A stretch of 64,000 nt of DNA from the NCBI RefSeq assembly GCF_012844305.1, contig NZ_JABANE010000048.1, forward strand, positions 1-64,000. Reading direction: 5' to 3'. Each line of letters starts with the position of its first letter. The first letter of the stretch is position 1. Below, one piece after another: positions 50,921 through 61,300 of this stretch. The DNA is from Flammeovirga aprica JL-4 (lineage in GTDB: Bacteria > Bacteroidota > Bacteroidia > Cytophagales > Flammeovirgaceae). The notes beneath the pieces are model-generated. The model was not told where the DNA came from. It saw nothing but the letters and a program-made list of their open reading frames with translations, and did no database searches. Both the position numbers and the translations under genes were made by a program.

Positions 50921-52222
50921 CTAGTTACACATCACTTTTCTTTTTATCTTAGAAAAGCATCTATAACTTGTCAGGCCTTCACCAGTTGGACAAGCTATAG
51001 TAAATGACGTAAAACCTTCACCTCCTAATCCAATACCCGCATATGAAGGGGCATTTTGGACGAAAATTGTAGTTTGCATTTTATCCGCCATTAATTTTAA
51101 ATTATCAATATTTTTAGAATGCATCACAGATGTATGGTGGTTGCCATGTTCACATCTATGAGCCATTTCAATTGCTTCTTCTAAAGTCTCCGTTCTTACC
51201 AAAGGAAGGATTGGCATCAATAATTCTTTCTGAACAGCAACATTGTTTTCTATCGTTTCAAAAACGATTAATTCTACAGAATCATCTGCTTCTATACCTA
51301 TTTTATTTAAAAATACAGAAGCATCTTGACCAATTAGGCTTGGATCAATTTTGTCATCTTTAATTACTAAGTTTAACAGTTCATCAATTTTATTCTGATC
51401 TGTTAAAATATAAGCTCCTGCCTTTTTCAATTCCTCAAGGAGTTCATCAGCTACTGATGCAAGGCAAATCAATTCTTTTTCTGCGATACATGGAATGTTG
51501 TTATCAAGTGACGCACCAGCAATAATTGACGCTGCAGCATGTTTTAAATCTGCAGTTTCATCAACCACTACAGGAGGGTTACCACCACCTGAACCAATAG
51601 CTTTTTTACCTGATTTCATGATTTTCTGCACAATTGAACTTCCACCTGTTGCCACAAGTAAATCAACATCTTCACTGTAAATCACTTCATCAGTGTTTTC
51701 TCTGTTTATCTCGGTGTACCCTACAACTAGGTTTTCAGGTGCACCGCTTTCAACCAAAGCCTCGTTAATTAATCCAATGGTATAATGACATACATTTTTT
51801 GATTTTCCATGAGGACAAAATACAACTGAGTTACCAGCTGAAATCATCCCTATGGTATTACAAATGATTGTTTCTGAAGGGTTAGTCACTGGTGTAATAG
51901 CTCCAATCACACCATAAGGTGTTGACTCTACCAAAGTGACGCCTTCATCTCCTACATAAGATTCTGGAGTATCAAAATCTAAACTTGGCGTTTTAGTGAT
52001 TGCTAAATGGTTTTTGCCAATTTTATGGCTCACCTTACCCATACCCGTTTCCTCTACAGCCATCTCAGACATTTTTAGTAAAACATCCTCAGCAAGCAAT
52101 TTTTTTCTGATGTTTGCTATGTACCTTTTCTTTTCCTCATTTCCTTTTGACGAGAGAATCAATTGTGCGGTTTTAGCAGCTTGAATAGCTTCTTTCGGTG
52201 AATTAAAAATTCCTCTGTTCAT
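50921..52222 (-). CDS. CoA-acylating aldehyde dehydrogenase (EutE/PduP-like)
   Basis: 433 aa. The catalytic cysteine is Cys245 in NIPCIAEKELICL, the motif of the EutE/PduP acylating branch. The NAD-binding part includes TPYGVIGAITPVTNPSE and VATGGSSIVQ, and the C-terminal HHTSVMHS and GGEGFTSFTIACPTGEG motifs also fit this branch. It converts an aldehyde plus CoA and NAD+ to acyl-CoA, or the reverse. No microcompartment shell or ethanolamine/propanediol genes are near. It sits 195 bp downstream of the peptide exporter on the same strand, so a link to the NRPS operon (supplying an acyl-CoA or reductive release) is possible but unproven. The length is a little shorter than EutE. Confidence 0.88.
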   Translation of the reverse strand: MNRGIFNSPKEAIQAAKTAQLILSSKGNEEKKRYIANIRKKLLAEDVLLKMSEMAVEETGMGKVSHKIGKNHLAITKTPSLDFDTPESYVGDEGVTLVESTPYGVIGAITPVTNPSETIICNTIGMISAGNSVVFCPHGKSKNVCHYTIGLINEALVESGAPENLVVGYTEINRENTDEVIYSEDVDLLVATGGSSIVQKIMKSGKKAIGSGGGNPPVVVDETADLKHAAASIIAGASLDNNIPCIAEKELICLASVADELLEELKKAGAYILTDQNKIDELLNLVIKDDKIDPSLIGQDASVFLNKIGIEADDSVELIVFETIENNVAVQKELLMPILPLVRTETLEEAIEMAHRCEHGNHHTSVMHSKNIDNLKLMADKMQTTIFVQNAPSYAGIGLGGEGFTSFTIACPTGEGLTSYRCFSKIKRKVMCN

Positions 52223-52417
52223 AATTTTTCGCTTTAAATAACACCTAGTAAAATCAAAATATACACATTAGATAAATATGTCAGTAAGCTTATAAAATTG
52301 AAGAGACTTACTTTACATACTTCAGATTGAAATGATAATTTTCGTCTTCAATCAAATTTTGATATACTAAGGTCTAATGAATAATTAACTGGTTAATATA
52401 TATGTAATACGTTTGTT

Positions 52418-54043
52418 TTATACTTGTAATGTTTTTTCTTTCTTTAATAATTTACCATTAGACATCTCAAACAATTTATCACAGCAATGGTAGTATTTAT
52501 CATCATGAGTGATGGCTACAATTGTAAAACCTTTGCTGTTTAGAAGAGGTACTATATCATGATAAAATTTTTGCCTAAAGTAGGGATCTTGATCTGCCGC
52601 CCACTCATCTAGTACAATAATTGGTTTTTTAACTAAAATCGCATAAATGAGAGCTAATCTTTTTCGTTGTCCTGTTGAAAGGTCTGTTGAACTAAAGCCA
52701 TTTGAAGAAATGGATACTTTATCAGACATTTCAAATAAATGCAGGTAATAGTAAGCTTCCTCTAATACTATTTTGTCAATGTTATAGAATTGGTCAAACA
52801 AAAAATAATCATTAAAAACAACTGAAAACAAGGATCTATATTCTTCTATGTTTGACTCATTTACAAGGTTTTGATCTCGAATCAATTCTCCTTTTTGCAA
52901 TTTACTCAAGGCAATGATCGTATTCATTAATGTCGTTTTTCCACTTCCATTTTCACCATAAATAAAAACAGTATCTCCTTTTTGTAGCTCAAGATTAATA
53001 GGTCCTATCTTAAAATTACTTTCAGGATACTCATAACTGACTTTCTTAAGTTCTATGGTATTAAAGTTATTCTGACAAAATCTATTTTTCACCTTTTCTA
53101 TACCATTACTCTTTTCATCACCAAATGTTACTCCCAGTGTTTTTATCTTGTCCCATGAGATAAATGCTTTACTTATTACTGGGATTGAGTTAGTAGCGTT
53201 TCCAACTGGCTCCATGATGTAAAGCAGGGTAAAAGTAAATTTTATCACAGATGAAGAGGTTGCTCCTAGGTAAGTTTGACCGAATAATAAAATCAGCATA
53301 ATCATTACAAAAGAGAAGATCTGACCGGCAACTTGACTATTTAAAAAAGCGTTATATGCATCTTTACTACTGTGCTCACATTTTTTGGAAACCCCTGTTA
53401 TATATGGACTTAGAATCTTTCTTCCAATCTTTCTATCCATATTTATTTCCTTGCTACCATGAAGGGTTTCATTAAGCAACTTTAAAAAGTTCTCCTCCAA
53501 TTTTCTTGATACAATAAAAGCTGCAGTTCCTTTTTTGGAAACAAAATGATAAATACTATATGCAATCAAAAAATTAAATAAAGTAATAAAAAAGATTGTT
53601 GAGGATAGGAAAAATAAATAAGCCATACATGCCAAAGCTGTGAGAGTGGCTGTAAAAATATTGACCAAGACAAAAGATAACTGCGTTATGTTTTCCACAT
53701 CATGAGTAAGTGTAGAATATATTTCTGCTTTCTTCTTTGATATCACACTATAAGATGCTGTGATTACCTTTTTGACGATATTTAATCTTATCTTCCAATA
53801 AGTAGATTGAGAAAGATGGATGATTCCCCTTGATATTGCTATTCTAGTTGTAAAGAAAACTACAATTACTACTAAAAATTTGATAAGGAAATCTGAAACA
53901 ACAGGTACTTGATCTGATACTATTATTGAAATCAAATCATTTACTAATTGTATAAATAAGAAGTTGACACTACTGTTGATGATTGAAAAAACAACAAGTA
54001 CAGCTATTAACTTCTTTTCCTTCCTATTAAAAAGTGTAATCAT
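52418..54043 (-). CDS. Cyclic-peptide ABC exporter (SyrD/PvdE type)
   Basis: 541 aa combining six transmembrane helices (about residues 15-300) with an ATP-binding domain. Walker A is YGENGSGKTT with Lys369, the signature is DLSTGQRKRL, and Walker B continues into DEWAADQDP, a sequence diagnostic of the cyclic-peptide exporter family. The H-loop is ITHDDKYY. As a half-transporter it should act as a homodimer in the inner membrane and export the NRPS product or a precursor to the periplasm. It follows the terminal NRPS gene by 70 bp without a terminator, so the genes are probably one operon. Confidence 0.93.
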   Translation of the reverse strand: MITLFNRKEKKLIAVLVVFSIINSSVNFLFIQLVNDLISIIVSDQVPVVSDFLIKFLVVIVVFFTTRIAISRGIIHLSQSTYWKIRLNIVKKVITASYSVISKKKAEIYSTLTHDVENITQLSFVLVNIFTATLTALACMAYLFFLSSTIFFITLFNFLIAYSIYHFVSKKGTAAFIVSRKLEENFLKLLNETLHGSKEINMDRKIGRKILSPYITGVSKKCEHSSKDAYNAFLNSQVAGQIFSFVMIMLILLFGQTYLGATSSSVIKFTFTLLYIMEPVGNATNSIPVISKAFISWDKIKTLGVTFGDEKSNGIEKVKNRFCQNNFNTIELKKVSYEYPESNFKIGPINLELQKGDTVFIYGENGSGKTTLMNTIIALSKLQKGELIRDQNLVNESNIEEYRSLFSVVFNDYFLFDQFYNIDKIVLEEAYYYLHLFEMSDKVSISSNGFSSTDLSTGQRKRLALIYAILVKKPIIVLDEWAADQDPYFRQKFYHDIVPLLNSKGFTIVAITHDDKYYHCCDKLFEMSNGKLLKKEKTLQV

Positions 54044-54113
54044 GGCATTAGAAGTTTGTTATTGAGAGCGATAAAAACTTTTACCACCCCCAATAACAAA
54101 TAGAACATAAAAA

Positions 54114-57100
54114 TTAAAGTACGGTATCAAGTTTTTTTCTTTCTACCCTGGCGAGTGATATTCTCATTGATGTTGAGAATGTTTTTATTTTATCACTATT
54201 TAAAATATTAAAGTGATCGCCATCCACTTTATATCTAAACAATGCTCCTTTTGAGAATTCTTCCCAATCTGATATTTTCAAAGAATGCCCTCTGTTTTCT
54301 TTTGCCTCAAAAAGAATTACTGGAATGTCTTCCTTGACCTGAATTTGAGGTTTATAAAAATAAAAGGATAAAAAGTTCTGATAAGAGACATTTACATATC
54401 TAGAGAAATCTTCTACATCTTCAAAAAGATCTATACCATACCTTAAAATGGTATCAAAGGCTAAGTTCAATTTTCCTTCAGTAGCTTCAATATCATCTAA
54501 AGCATTCAAATCCTCTTGCTTTATAAAAATAGAGAAGTGTCTTCCTACCTCAAATAAATATTTTGTGATATAAGAGGTATATGTATAAGGTAAATGTTTG
54601 GTATCTTCTAAAGGAGGCATTCCTATTATTGGCTGATCGTTATCTACAATAAGTACTTTATCTACTGTGTCACCATTAGCCAATAGCTGGAGCACCATCT
54701 CATATAACACATTGGCACCAAAAGAATAACCCATCAGTGAGTAAGGTCCTACTGGATCAACTCTTTTCATGTCTTTAATAAATACTTCAGCCATTTTCTC
54801 TATTCTTGAAATAGGCTCCGTTTCATTATCTAGACCATAACATTTATAACTGTAAACATTTACTTCTCCTTCTAATTCTGCCGCCAAATAAGTAAATGAA
54901 TGGATGTCACCCAACAAGCCCGGAATACAATAAATATTGTCTTTCCCTTCAGCTCTATTTAAAGATACCAAACCTGATTTAACAACTGTCTCTTTCTCTT
55001 GTTCTATCACTTTTGCATATGCTCCAAGTGTGGAGTTCCTAAACAAATCAGCAATGGTAATTGATTTTTTGAGCTCACGATTTACTAAATGTGTGAGTTG
55101 CATGCTAAGGATAGAAGAACCACCTAAGTTAAAGAAGTCATCCTTAAGTCCCACTTTTTCAACTTTTAAGACCTGTTCCCATATAGCTGCGAGCGTTTTT
55201 TCTGCTTCTGTTGAAGGTGATATATATTCTACTTCATTGTTCAAGCTAAAGTTTGGAGCAGGTAACTTTTTTCGATCAATTTTACCATTAATCGAAATTG
55301 GAATCTCATCAATTATCAGATAGAACCTTGGGACCATGTATTCTGGTAAAACGGAAGATAATGAATCTTCCACATCATTTTGATCAAGTTCTATATTTTC
55401 TTTTGCTACTAGATATGCTACTAATTGGTGTTTATCATTATTGTCCTTTTGAGCAATTACAACAGCTTTCTTTACCATTGGGTGCTGCTCTAAATGAAAT
55501 TCAATTTCACCTAATTCAATACGATAACCACTGATTTTTAATTGTGAATCTTTCCTTCCTTCTATAAGTAATTCTCCCCCTTTAGTCCATCGAGCTATAT
55601 CTCCAGTATCATAGATTTTTTCGTAGGCATTAAAAGGAGATTTGATAAACTTAGAATTAGTCAAAACTTCATTACCAAAATAACCTTTTGCTAGTTGATT
55701 TCCTGATACATACAAATTACCAGAAATACCTTTTGGAATAAGATTCAAATTGTTGTCCAAAACATAACAATTTGTATTATCAAATGGCTTGCCTACGTTG
55801 ACTAACTCATCCATAGACAACTTTTTCATTGCACACCATATCGTTGCTTCTGTTGGCCCATACACATTCCAAACCTTAGAAGACATTGATGTCAATAAGT
55901 TTTTCTGAGTTTCTGTTATGGCCTCTCCTCCTACTAAAAGCGTATTCTTATCATTATTATCCCAACCTGCATCCAACATCATTTGATATCTTGATGGTGT
56001 TGTCTGTATATGAGTTGGTTCATAGTCAGTAATCACTTTTTGCAACAAATCAAGGTCTAAAATTTCATGATCTGATAGCAACTTTAATTCCCCTCCATTA
56101 CACAGTGGAACAAAAAACTCTAATATTGAGATATCAAAAACATAAGTTGTTAACCCTAACATTTTTACTCCTTCATCAATATTTAACTTCCTGCTAATAC
56201 TGAAAATAAAATTAGAGAGGGCCTTATGCTCAATCATTACACCCTTGGGATTTCCAGTGGTTCCAGAAGTATAGATAACATAAGCTAATTGCTCATTTGA
56301 CACTTCAGGGAGAGTAATATGTTCCGTTTCATTCTCCCATTTACTTGTCGTATTGATGTCAATAAAGTTATTAGACCCAAAGTAATTTTTAAACTTATGA
56401 TCTCCTAATATAAACTTTGCCTTGATATCATTGATGATAAAATCAATCCTCTGTTGTGGAAATTTAGGGTCTACTGGAGCATAGGCCGCTCCCGCTTTCA
56501 TTACTCCTAAAATTGCAACCATCATGTTGATAGATCTATCAAAACAGATGGGTAGAACATCATTTGCAACTACACCTTTGGAGATTAAATATTTAGCAAG
56601 TGCATCTGATTTTTGTTTTAATTCATGGTAGCTGACCTGTTGCTCTAAATAATTGATTGCAGTAACACTAGGCTGTTCTTTCGTATATTGATTAAATAAA
56701 TCAACAACAGTATTATTCAGCTCAAAATGTTGTTCTGTAGCATTAAAATCTCTGAGTAACTCTACTTTCTCTTCTACCGATAACATATTGAGATTGCATA
56801 TCTTTTCATCAATATTCAAACCGATAGAATCAATCAATAGTACAAAATGATTGAACATTGCTTTTACTCTCTCTTCATTGAAAAGAGCAACCCAATATTC
56901 TAGATCGATATCTATTCTATCCTCAAATACGCTACATGTAAATGTCAAGTCAAATTTGGATGTTTCATTTTTAACTTGAATTTCTTTCACATCTAACCCT
57001 TCTAAGTCATAAGAAAGTCCCTTCCCCATAATGTGACAAATAAACATCACATCAAACAAAGGTGTTCTGCTGTTGTCTCTTTCAAAGTCAATATTTTCTA

Positions 57101-58307
57101 ATATCTCTTCGAAAGGCACATCCTGATGTTCTTCTATATCAAACATCAATTCCACAACCTTAGATAGGTACTCTTTAAAAGTCAATGTTGAATCCACATT
57201 ACTTCTAAAAGGCACTGTGTTGGCCAAATAGCCTATTAAATTCTGGACTTCTTCTCTACTTCTATTAGCGATCGGTGTGCCAATACAAATATCTTCCTGC
57301 TGTGAATACTTGTGGAGCAAGATATTAAAAACACTCATTAATACATTAAATGTAGAAGTATTAGTATTGACACTGATCTTATCTATAATGTTCTTTGACC
57401 TTTCAGGTAGAGTAAACTTTGAAGTGGCACCAAAACTACTTCTATAAGCCGGTCTAATATAATCTGTCGGGAGGTCCAAGACTACCACATCCTGGAGCTG
57501 ATCCTTCCAAAAATCAATTCCTCCCTTCAGATTGCCACCCTTTACATTTTTCCTTTGCCAATAACTATAATCAGTATACTGAATCTGTAATTCAGGTAGA
57601 GTTATAGTAGTATTGTTTTTTGTTTTATGTTTATATAATTGTGTCAACTCATTTACAACAATTGGAAAAGACCATCCATCTGCCGCAATATGATGTAATA
57701 CAAATAATAAATAATGTTTCTCATCTGATTCAGAACATAAAACAGATCTTAACATATAATCATTTGAAAGGTCAAATGCATGCCAAGCCATCTGTTCAAG
57801 ACCTTTGACAATATTTAGATCTTGGAATTGCTCTTTCTCTACAATATTAAGCTTATAGTTCTCCGCTCCTACAACCTTCTGCTGCATCATACCCTGATGC
57901 GTAAAGAATTGAGTTCTAAGTGCGTGATGTCTTGAAACTATTTCAACTAAACTTTCTTCGAGTGTTATCACATCCAAATCCCCCTTCAATTCAAGAAGAA
58001 TGGGAATGTGATAATTTTTACTCCCTTCATACTGATCAATAAACCAAACTCTTTCCTGAGAATATGATAATGGAATTTCTGTTACTGAATCATCTATCTT
58101 AACAATTGCAGGCAGGCTATTATTCTGCTGTTTGTTCTCTTTCAACCAGCCAATTATTTGCTCTTTATATTCTTTAAACTCCGTGATTAATTCAGTTGTT
58201 AATTGTGCACCATTACGAAGTTTAAATTTTATTTTATCATTCTCTTCATAAGGGAACACTCCTTCACTTTGAGCTTTTGAGATTACCTCAATAAATTTCA
58301 TTTCCAT
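54114..58307 (-). CDS. Terminal NRPS: docking-C-A(Gly)-T-TE
   Basis: 1397 aa. Residues 5-60 resemble the TubC N-terminal docking domain (KAQSEGVFPYEENDKIKFKL). The condensation domain has its active HHIAADG (second His206). The adenylation domain (about 535-1040) has intact YTSGTTGNPKG (681), YGPTEATIW, YDTGDIARW, GRKDSQLKISGYRIEL and NGKIDRKKL. Its pocket residues, read by alignment to PheA, are D-I-L-Q-L-G-V-I-W-K, one change from the glycine code DILQLGLIWK. The carrier domain has LGGSS with phosphopantetheine Ser1065. The thioesterase has MGYSFGAN with Ser1195. This is the last module: it adds glycine and releases the peptide by hydrolysis or cyclisation. It starts 3 bp after the preceding NRPS stop, so translation is likely coupled. 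Confidence 0.95.
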   Translation of the reverse strand: MEMKFIEVISKAQSEGVFPYEENDKIKFKLRNGAQLTTELITEFKEYKEQIIGWLKENKQQNNSLPAIVKIDDSVTEIPLSYSQERVWFIDQYEGSKNYHIPILLELKGDLDVITLEESLVEIVSRHHALRTQFFTHQGMMQQKVVGAENYKLNIVEKEQFQDLNIVKGLEQMAWHAFDLSNDYMLRSVLCSESDEKHYLLFVLHHIAADGWSFPIVVNELTQLYKHKTKNNTTITLPELQIQYTDYSYWQRKNVKGGNLKGGIDFWKDQLQDVVVLDLPTDYIRPAYRSSFGATSKFTLPERSKNIIDKISVNTNTSTFNVLMSVFNILLHKYSQQEDICIGTPIANRSREEVQNLIGYLANTVPFRSNVDSTLTFKEYLSKVVELMFDIEEHQDVPFEEILENIDFERDNSRTPLFDVMFICHIMGKGLSYDLEGLDVKEIQVKNETSKFDLTFTCSVFEDRIDIDLEYWVALFNEERVKAMFNHFVLLIDSIGLNIDEKICNLNMLSVEEKVELLRDFNATEQHFELNNTVVDLFNQYTKEQPSVTAINYLEQQVSYHELKQKSDALAKYLISKGVVANDVLPICFDRSINMMVAILGVMKAGAAYAPVDPKFPQQRIDFIINDIKAKFILGDHKFKNYFGSNNFIDINTTSKWENETEHITLPEVSNEQLAYVIYTSGTTGNPKGVMIEHKALSNFIFSISRKLNIDEGVKMLGLTTYVFDISILEFFVPLCNGGELKLLSDHEILDLDLLQKVITDYEPTHIQTTPSRYQMMLDAGWDNNDKNTLLVGGEAITETQKNLLTSMSSKVWNVYGPTEATIWCAMKKLSMDELVNVGKPFDNTNCYVLDNNLNLIPKGISGNLYVSGNQLAKGYFGNEVLTNSKFIKSPFNAYEKIYDTGDIARWTKGGELLIEGRKDSQLKISGYRIELGEIEFHLEQHPMVKKAVVIAQKDNNDKHQLVAYLVAKENIELDQNDVEDSLSSVLPEYMVPRFYLIIDEIPISINGKIDRKKLPAPNFSLNNEVEYISPSTEAEKTLAAIWEQVLKVEKVGLKDDFFNLGGSSILSMQLTHLVNRELKKSITIADLFRNSTLGAYAKVIEQEKETVVKSGLVSLNRAEGKDNIYCIPGLLGDIHSFTYLAAELEGEVNVYSYKCYGLDNETEPISRIEKMAEVFIKDMKRVDPVGPYSLMGYSFGANVLYEMVLQLLANGDTVDKVLIVDNDQPIIGMPPLEDTKHLPYTYTSYITKYLFEVGRHFSIFIKQEDLNALDDIEATEGKLNLAFDTILRYGIDLFEDVEDFSRYVNVSYQNFLSFYFYKPQIQVKEDIPVILFEAKENRGHSLKISDWEEFSKGALFRYKVDGDHFNILNSDKIKTFSTSMRISLARVERKKLDTVL

Positions 58308-58310
58308 ATT

Positions 58311-61300
58311 TTATATTTCAATAGTTGATACAACCTCCTCACTTGATGAAGTCATGGCACTTTGTTGTTGAATAACTAATGCCAATTCAAAAACACTTGG
58401 GTTCTTAAAAATATTTTTTAGACTAATATCTACTCCAAAGCTTCCTTTTACTCTATTGACTAGTTTTACTGCCAAAATAGAATGTCCACCAAGCTCAAAG
58501 AAACTATTATGTATACCCACTTTATCAACTTCAACTAACTCTTGAATAATAGCAGCCAATTTGATTTCCGTTTCGGAAGTCGGCTGTACATAAGGTTTTT
58601 CAGTTGTTACAGGGTTGTATTTACCTAAAGTTTTTCTATCTACCTTTTGATTTGCAGTGAGTGGGAATTTATCCATAGTAATAAACTCCTGTGGAATCAT
58701 ATAATGAGGCAATGTTTCTTTCAATCTACTTTCAAATTCATCATGAGAAAGCTTACCCCCCTCTTCAAAAAGAATGAAGGCTAGTAGTACGTCGCCGTTC
58801 TTCGCTAATACAACTGCTTGCTTCACTTCATCAATTGAAGCTATATGTTCTTCTATCTCTGAAAGTTCAATCCTATAACCTCTTACCTTTACCTGATTAT
58901 CATTTCTACCAATAATCATTAGTTCACCCTCTGAAGTCCACTTTGCTAAATCTCCAGAAGCATATATTTTATCATCTGGATTTATACTGAATGGAGATGA
59001 GATAAACTTTTCTTTCGTCATCTCTTCCAAGTTGTGGTAACCTTCTGATAGTTGGGCACCTCCAATGTAGAGCTGGCCAATTGTACCGTTAGGTACAAGG
59101 TGTTTATGATCATTTAGAATGAAAAACTTATTATTCGCAAGTGGTTTTCCTGCATTTACCTTCTCATTTTTAGAAAGTTTTTTTGTAGAACACCAAATTG
59201 TTGCTTCCGTTGGTCCATATACATTCCAAACATTATCTGAAACTTCCAAAAGCTGGTTTTTCAACTGTTCCGGCAAGGCTTCTCCACCCACAAGAATATC
59301 ACAATTGCTTGGGTTCTCCCATTCACTGTACACAAACATCTGCATTCTAGAAGGTGTACCCTGAACCAAGTTGGTTTTATATTCTAATATTCTATCATTA
59401 ATGATGAAAATATCTTCTAACTCTTCATCAGAAATCAGATGAACTTCTCCCCCTAATGACAATGGTAAGAAAACCTCCAAAAGTGAGATATCAAACCCGA
59501 AAGTGGTCATTGCCAGCATTTTGAGAGATTGGTCTGCTGATAACTCTTCAGAAATACTCAAAAGCATATTATTCAATGCTGTATGAGCTATTTTAACTCC
59601 TTTAGGATTACCTGTTGTACCAGATGTATAAATCAGATACGCCAGACTATCTGGGTCAATCTTTACATTTGGTGCCTGTGTGCTTGTTGCTTCAGGTATT
59701 TCATCTAAAGCAATTCTCTTCACGTTTTCAAGACCCTCAATCTGTAAATTTGAAACAATAACTTTAGCATTAGACTCTTTAAAAATGTACTGTTTCCTTT
59801 GATCTGGGTATGTAGGATCTACTGGGATGAAAGACGCACCCATTTTCATGATCCCCAGCATTCCTACAATTATTTCCCAAGATCTATGATAACAAATTGG
59901 TACCATATCAGAACTTGAGACCCCATTATTGATCAAGTAATTAGCTAGTTGATTGGCTAGAACATCAAGCTTTTCATAGGTGAATTTCTCACCTTCGAAA
60001 ATCATTGCTGTTCTTAGTTTATTTACGCTAAGCTGTTTTTGGATTAAATCGAGAACTGTTCCTTTATTAAAGATTCTATTATTGCTATTATTCTTCAGTA
60101 TAATTTTAGCTCTTTCAGTTTTATTTAAAAACTCCAGCTCATTGATTGATGTATTTCTATTATGCAATACACTATCAATAATTTGAAGATAGTGGTTCGC
60201 AATTTGCAAAACAGTATCTTTTTTAAATAGCTCAGTACAATATTCAAACTCTATATCTAATTCGAGGTCATTCTCTTCACAAACTACATTTAGGTCATAT
60301 TTTGAAATACCATTATTCAATCTTTTAAATTTGGCAGTAGCGTCATTTAATGACAACGCAGGCATTTCATCATGATTTTGAAGTGTAAATAGTGTTTGGA
60401 AGACAGGACTTCTACTTGTATCTCTATTTTTCACCACCTCATTTACGATCATTTCAAAAGGTATATCCTGATGGTTAAATGCTTCTGTTACAGTAGCAGA
60501 TACACTTTCCAATAATTCTTGGAAATTATTATCAGGGTTGATTTGTGATCTAATAGCTATCGTATTGACAAAGAAGCCAATGAGTTCAGTAATTTCATCA
60601 TGTTCACGATTGGCTATAGGTGTACCAATACAAAGGTCCGTTTCATTTGTATATTTATATAGCAATACATGATATGCAGATAACAAAACGTTATAGAGAG
60701 TATTTCCAGTTTCAGAAGCATACTGCTTCAACTGATCAAGCTTCAACTTTGGTAATGAAACACTGAAAAAATCTCCTTTTATACTCTGTTTATTTGGTCT
60801 AGGATAATCTGTCTGAAAAGAAAGAGGAGTGACATCATCAAGATTTGATTTCCAATAAGATAGGCCTTTGGTAAATTTTTCCTTTTTGACTTCGTTTCTT
60901 TGCCATATACTAAAATCAGAATATTGAATATTAGACTTCTGATGTTTGACAACTCCTCCTTTTGTTAGTTGATTATATATCTTATTTATTTCTCGTATTA
61001 AAATTGGGAAAGACCATCCATCTGACGCAATATGATGCATTTCTGCCATGATATAATGTTTCTGAGCATGTACAGTTTGTACATAAACACGAATCATATA
61101 ATCCTTAGATAGATCAAATGCCGTATTTGATAATGCTCTGAAACGATTATAAATCATTTCACGATCCTCATTTACTAATTCATGTGTAATCGTAAAATTA
61201 TCTGATGCTATAACTTTCTGGTAAATTTCTTCACCGTCATTGTAAAAAATGGTCCTTAAAGGTTCATGTTTATCTATGATCACTTTCAAAGATTCTTCTA

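Noticed and set aside
52384-52397. Palindrome ATTAAC-TG-GTTAAT downstream of the exporter gene
   Set aside because: A 6-bp A/T-rich arm is expected by chance in this DNA; no second copy was noticed.
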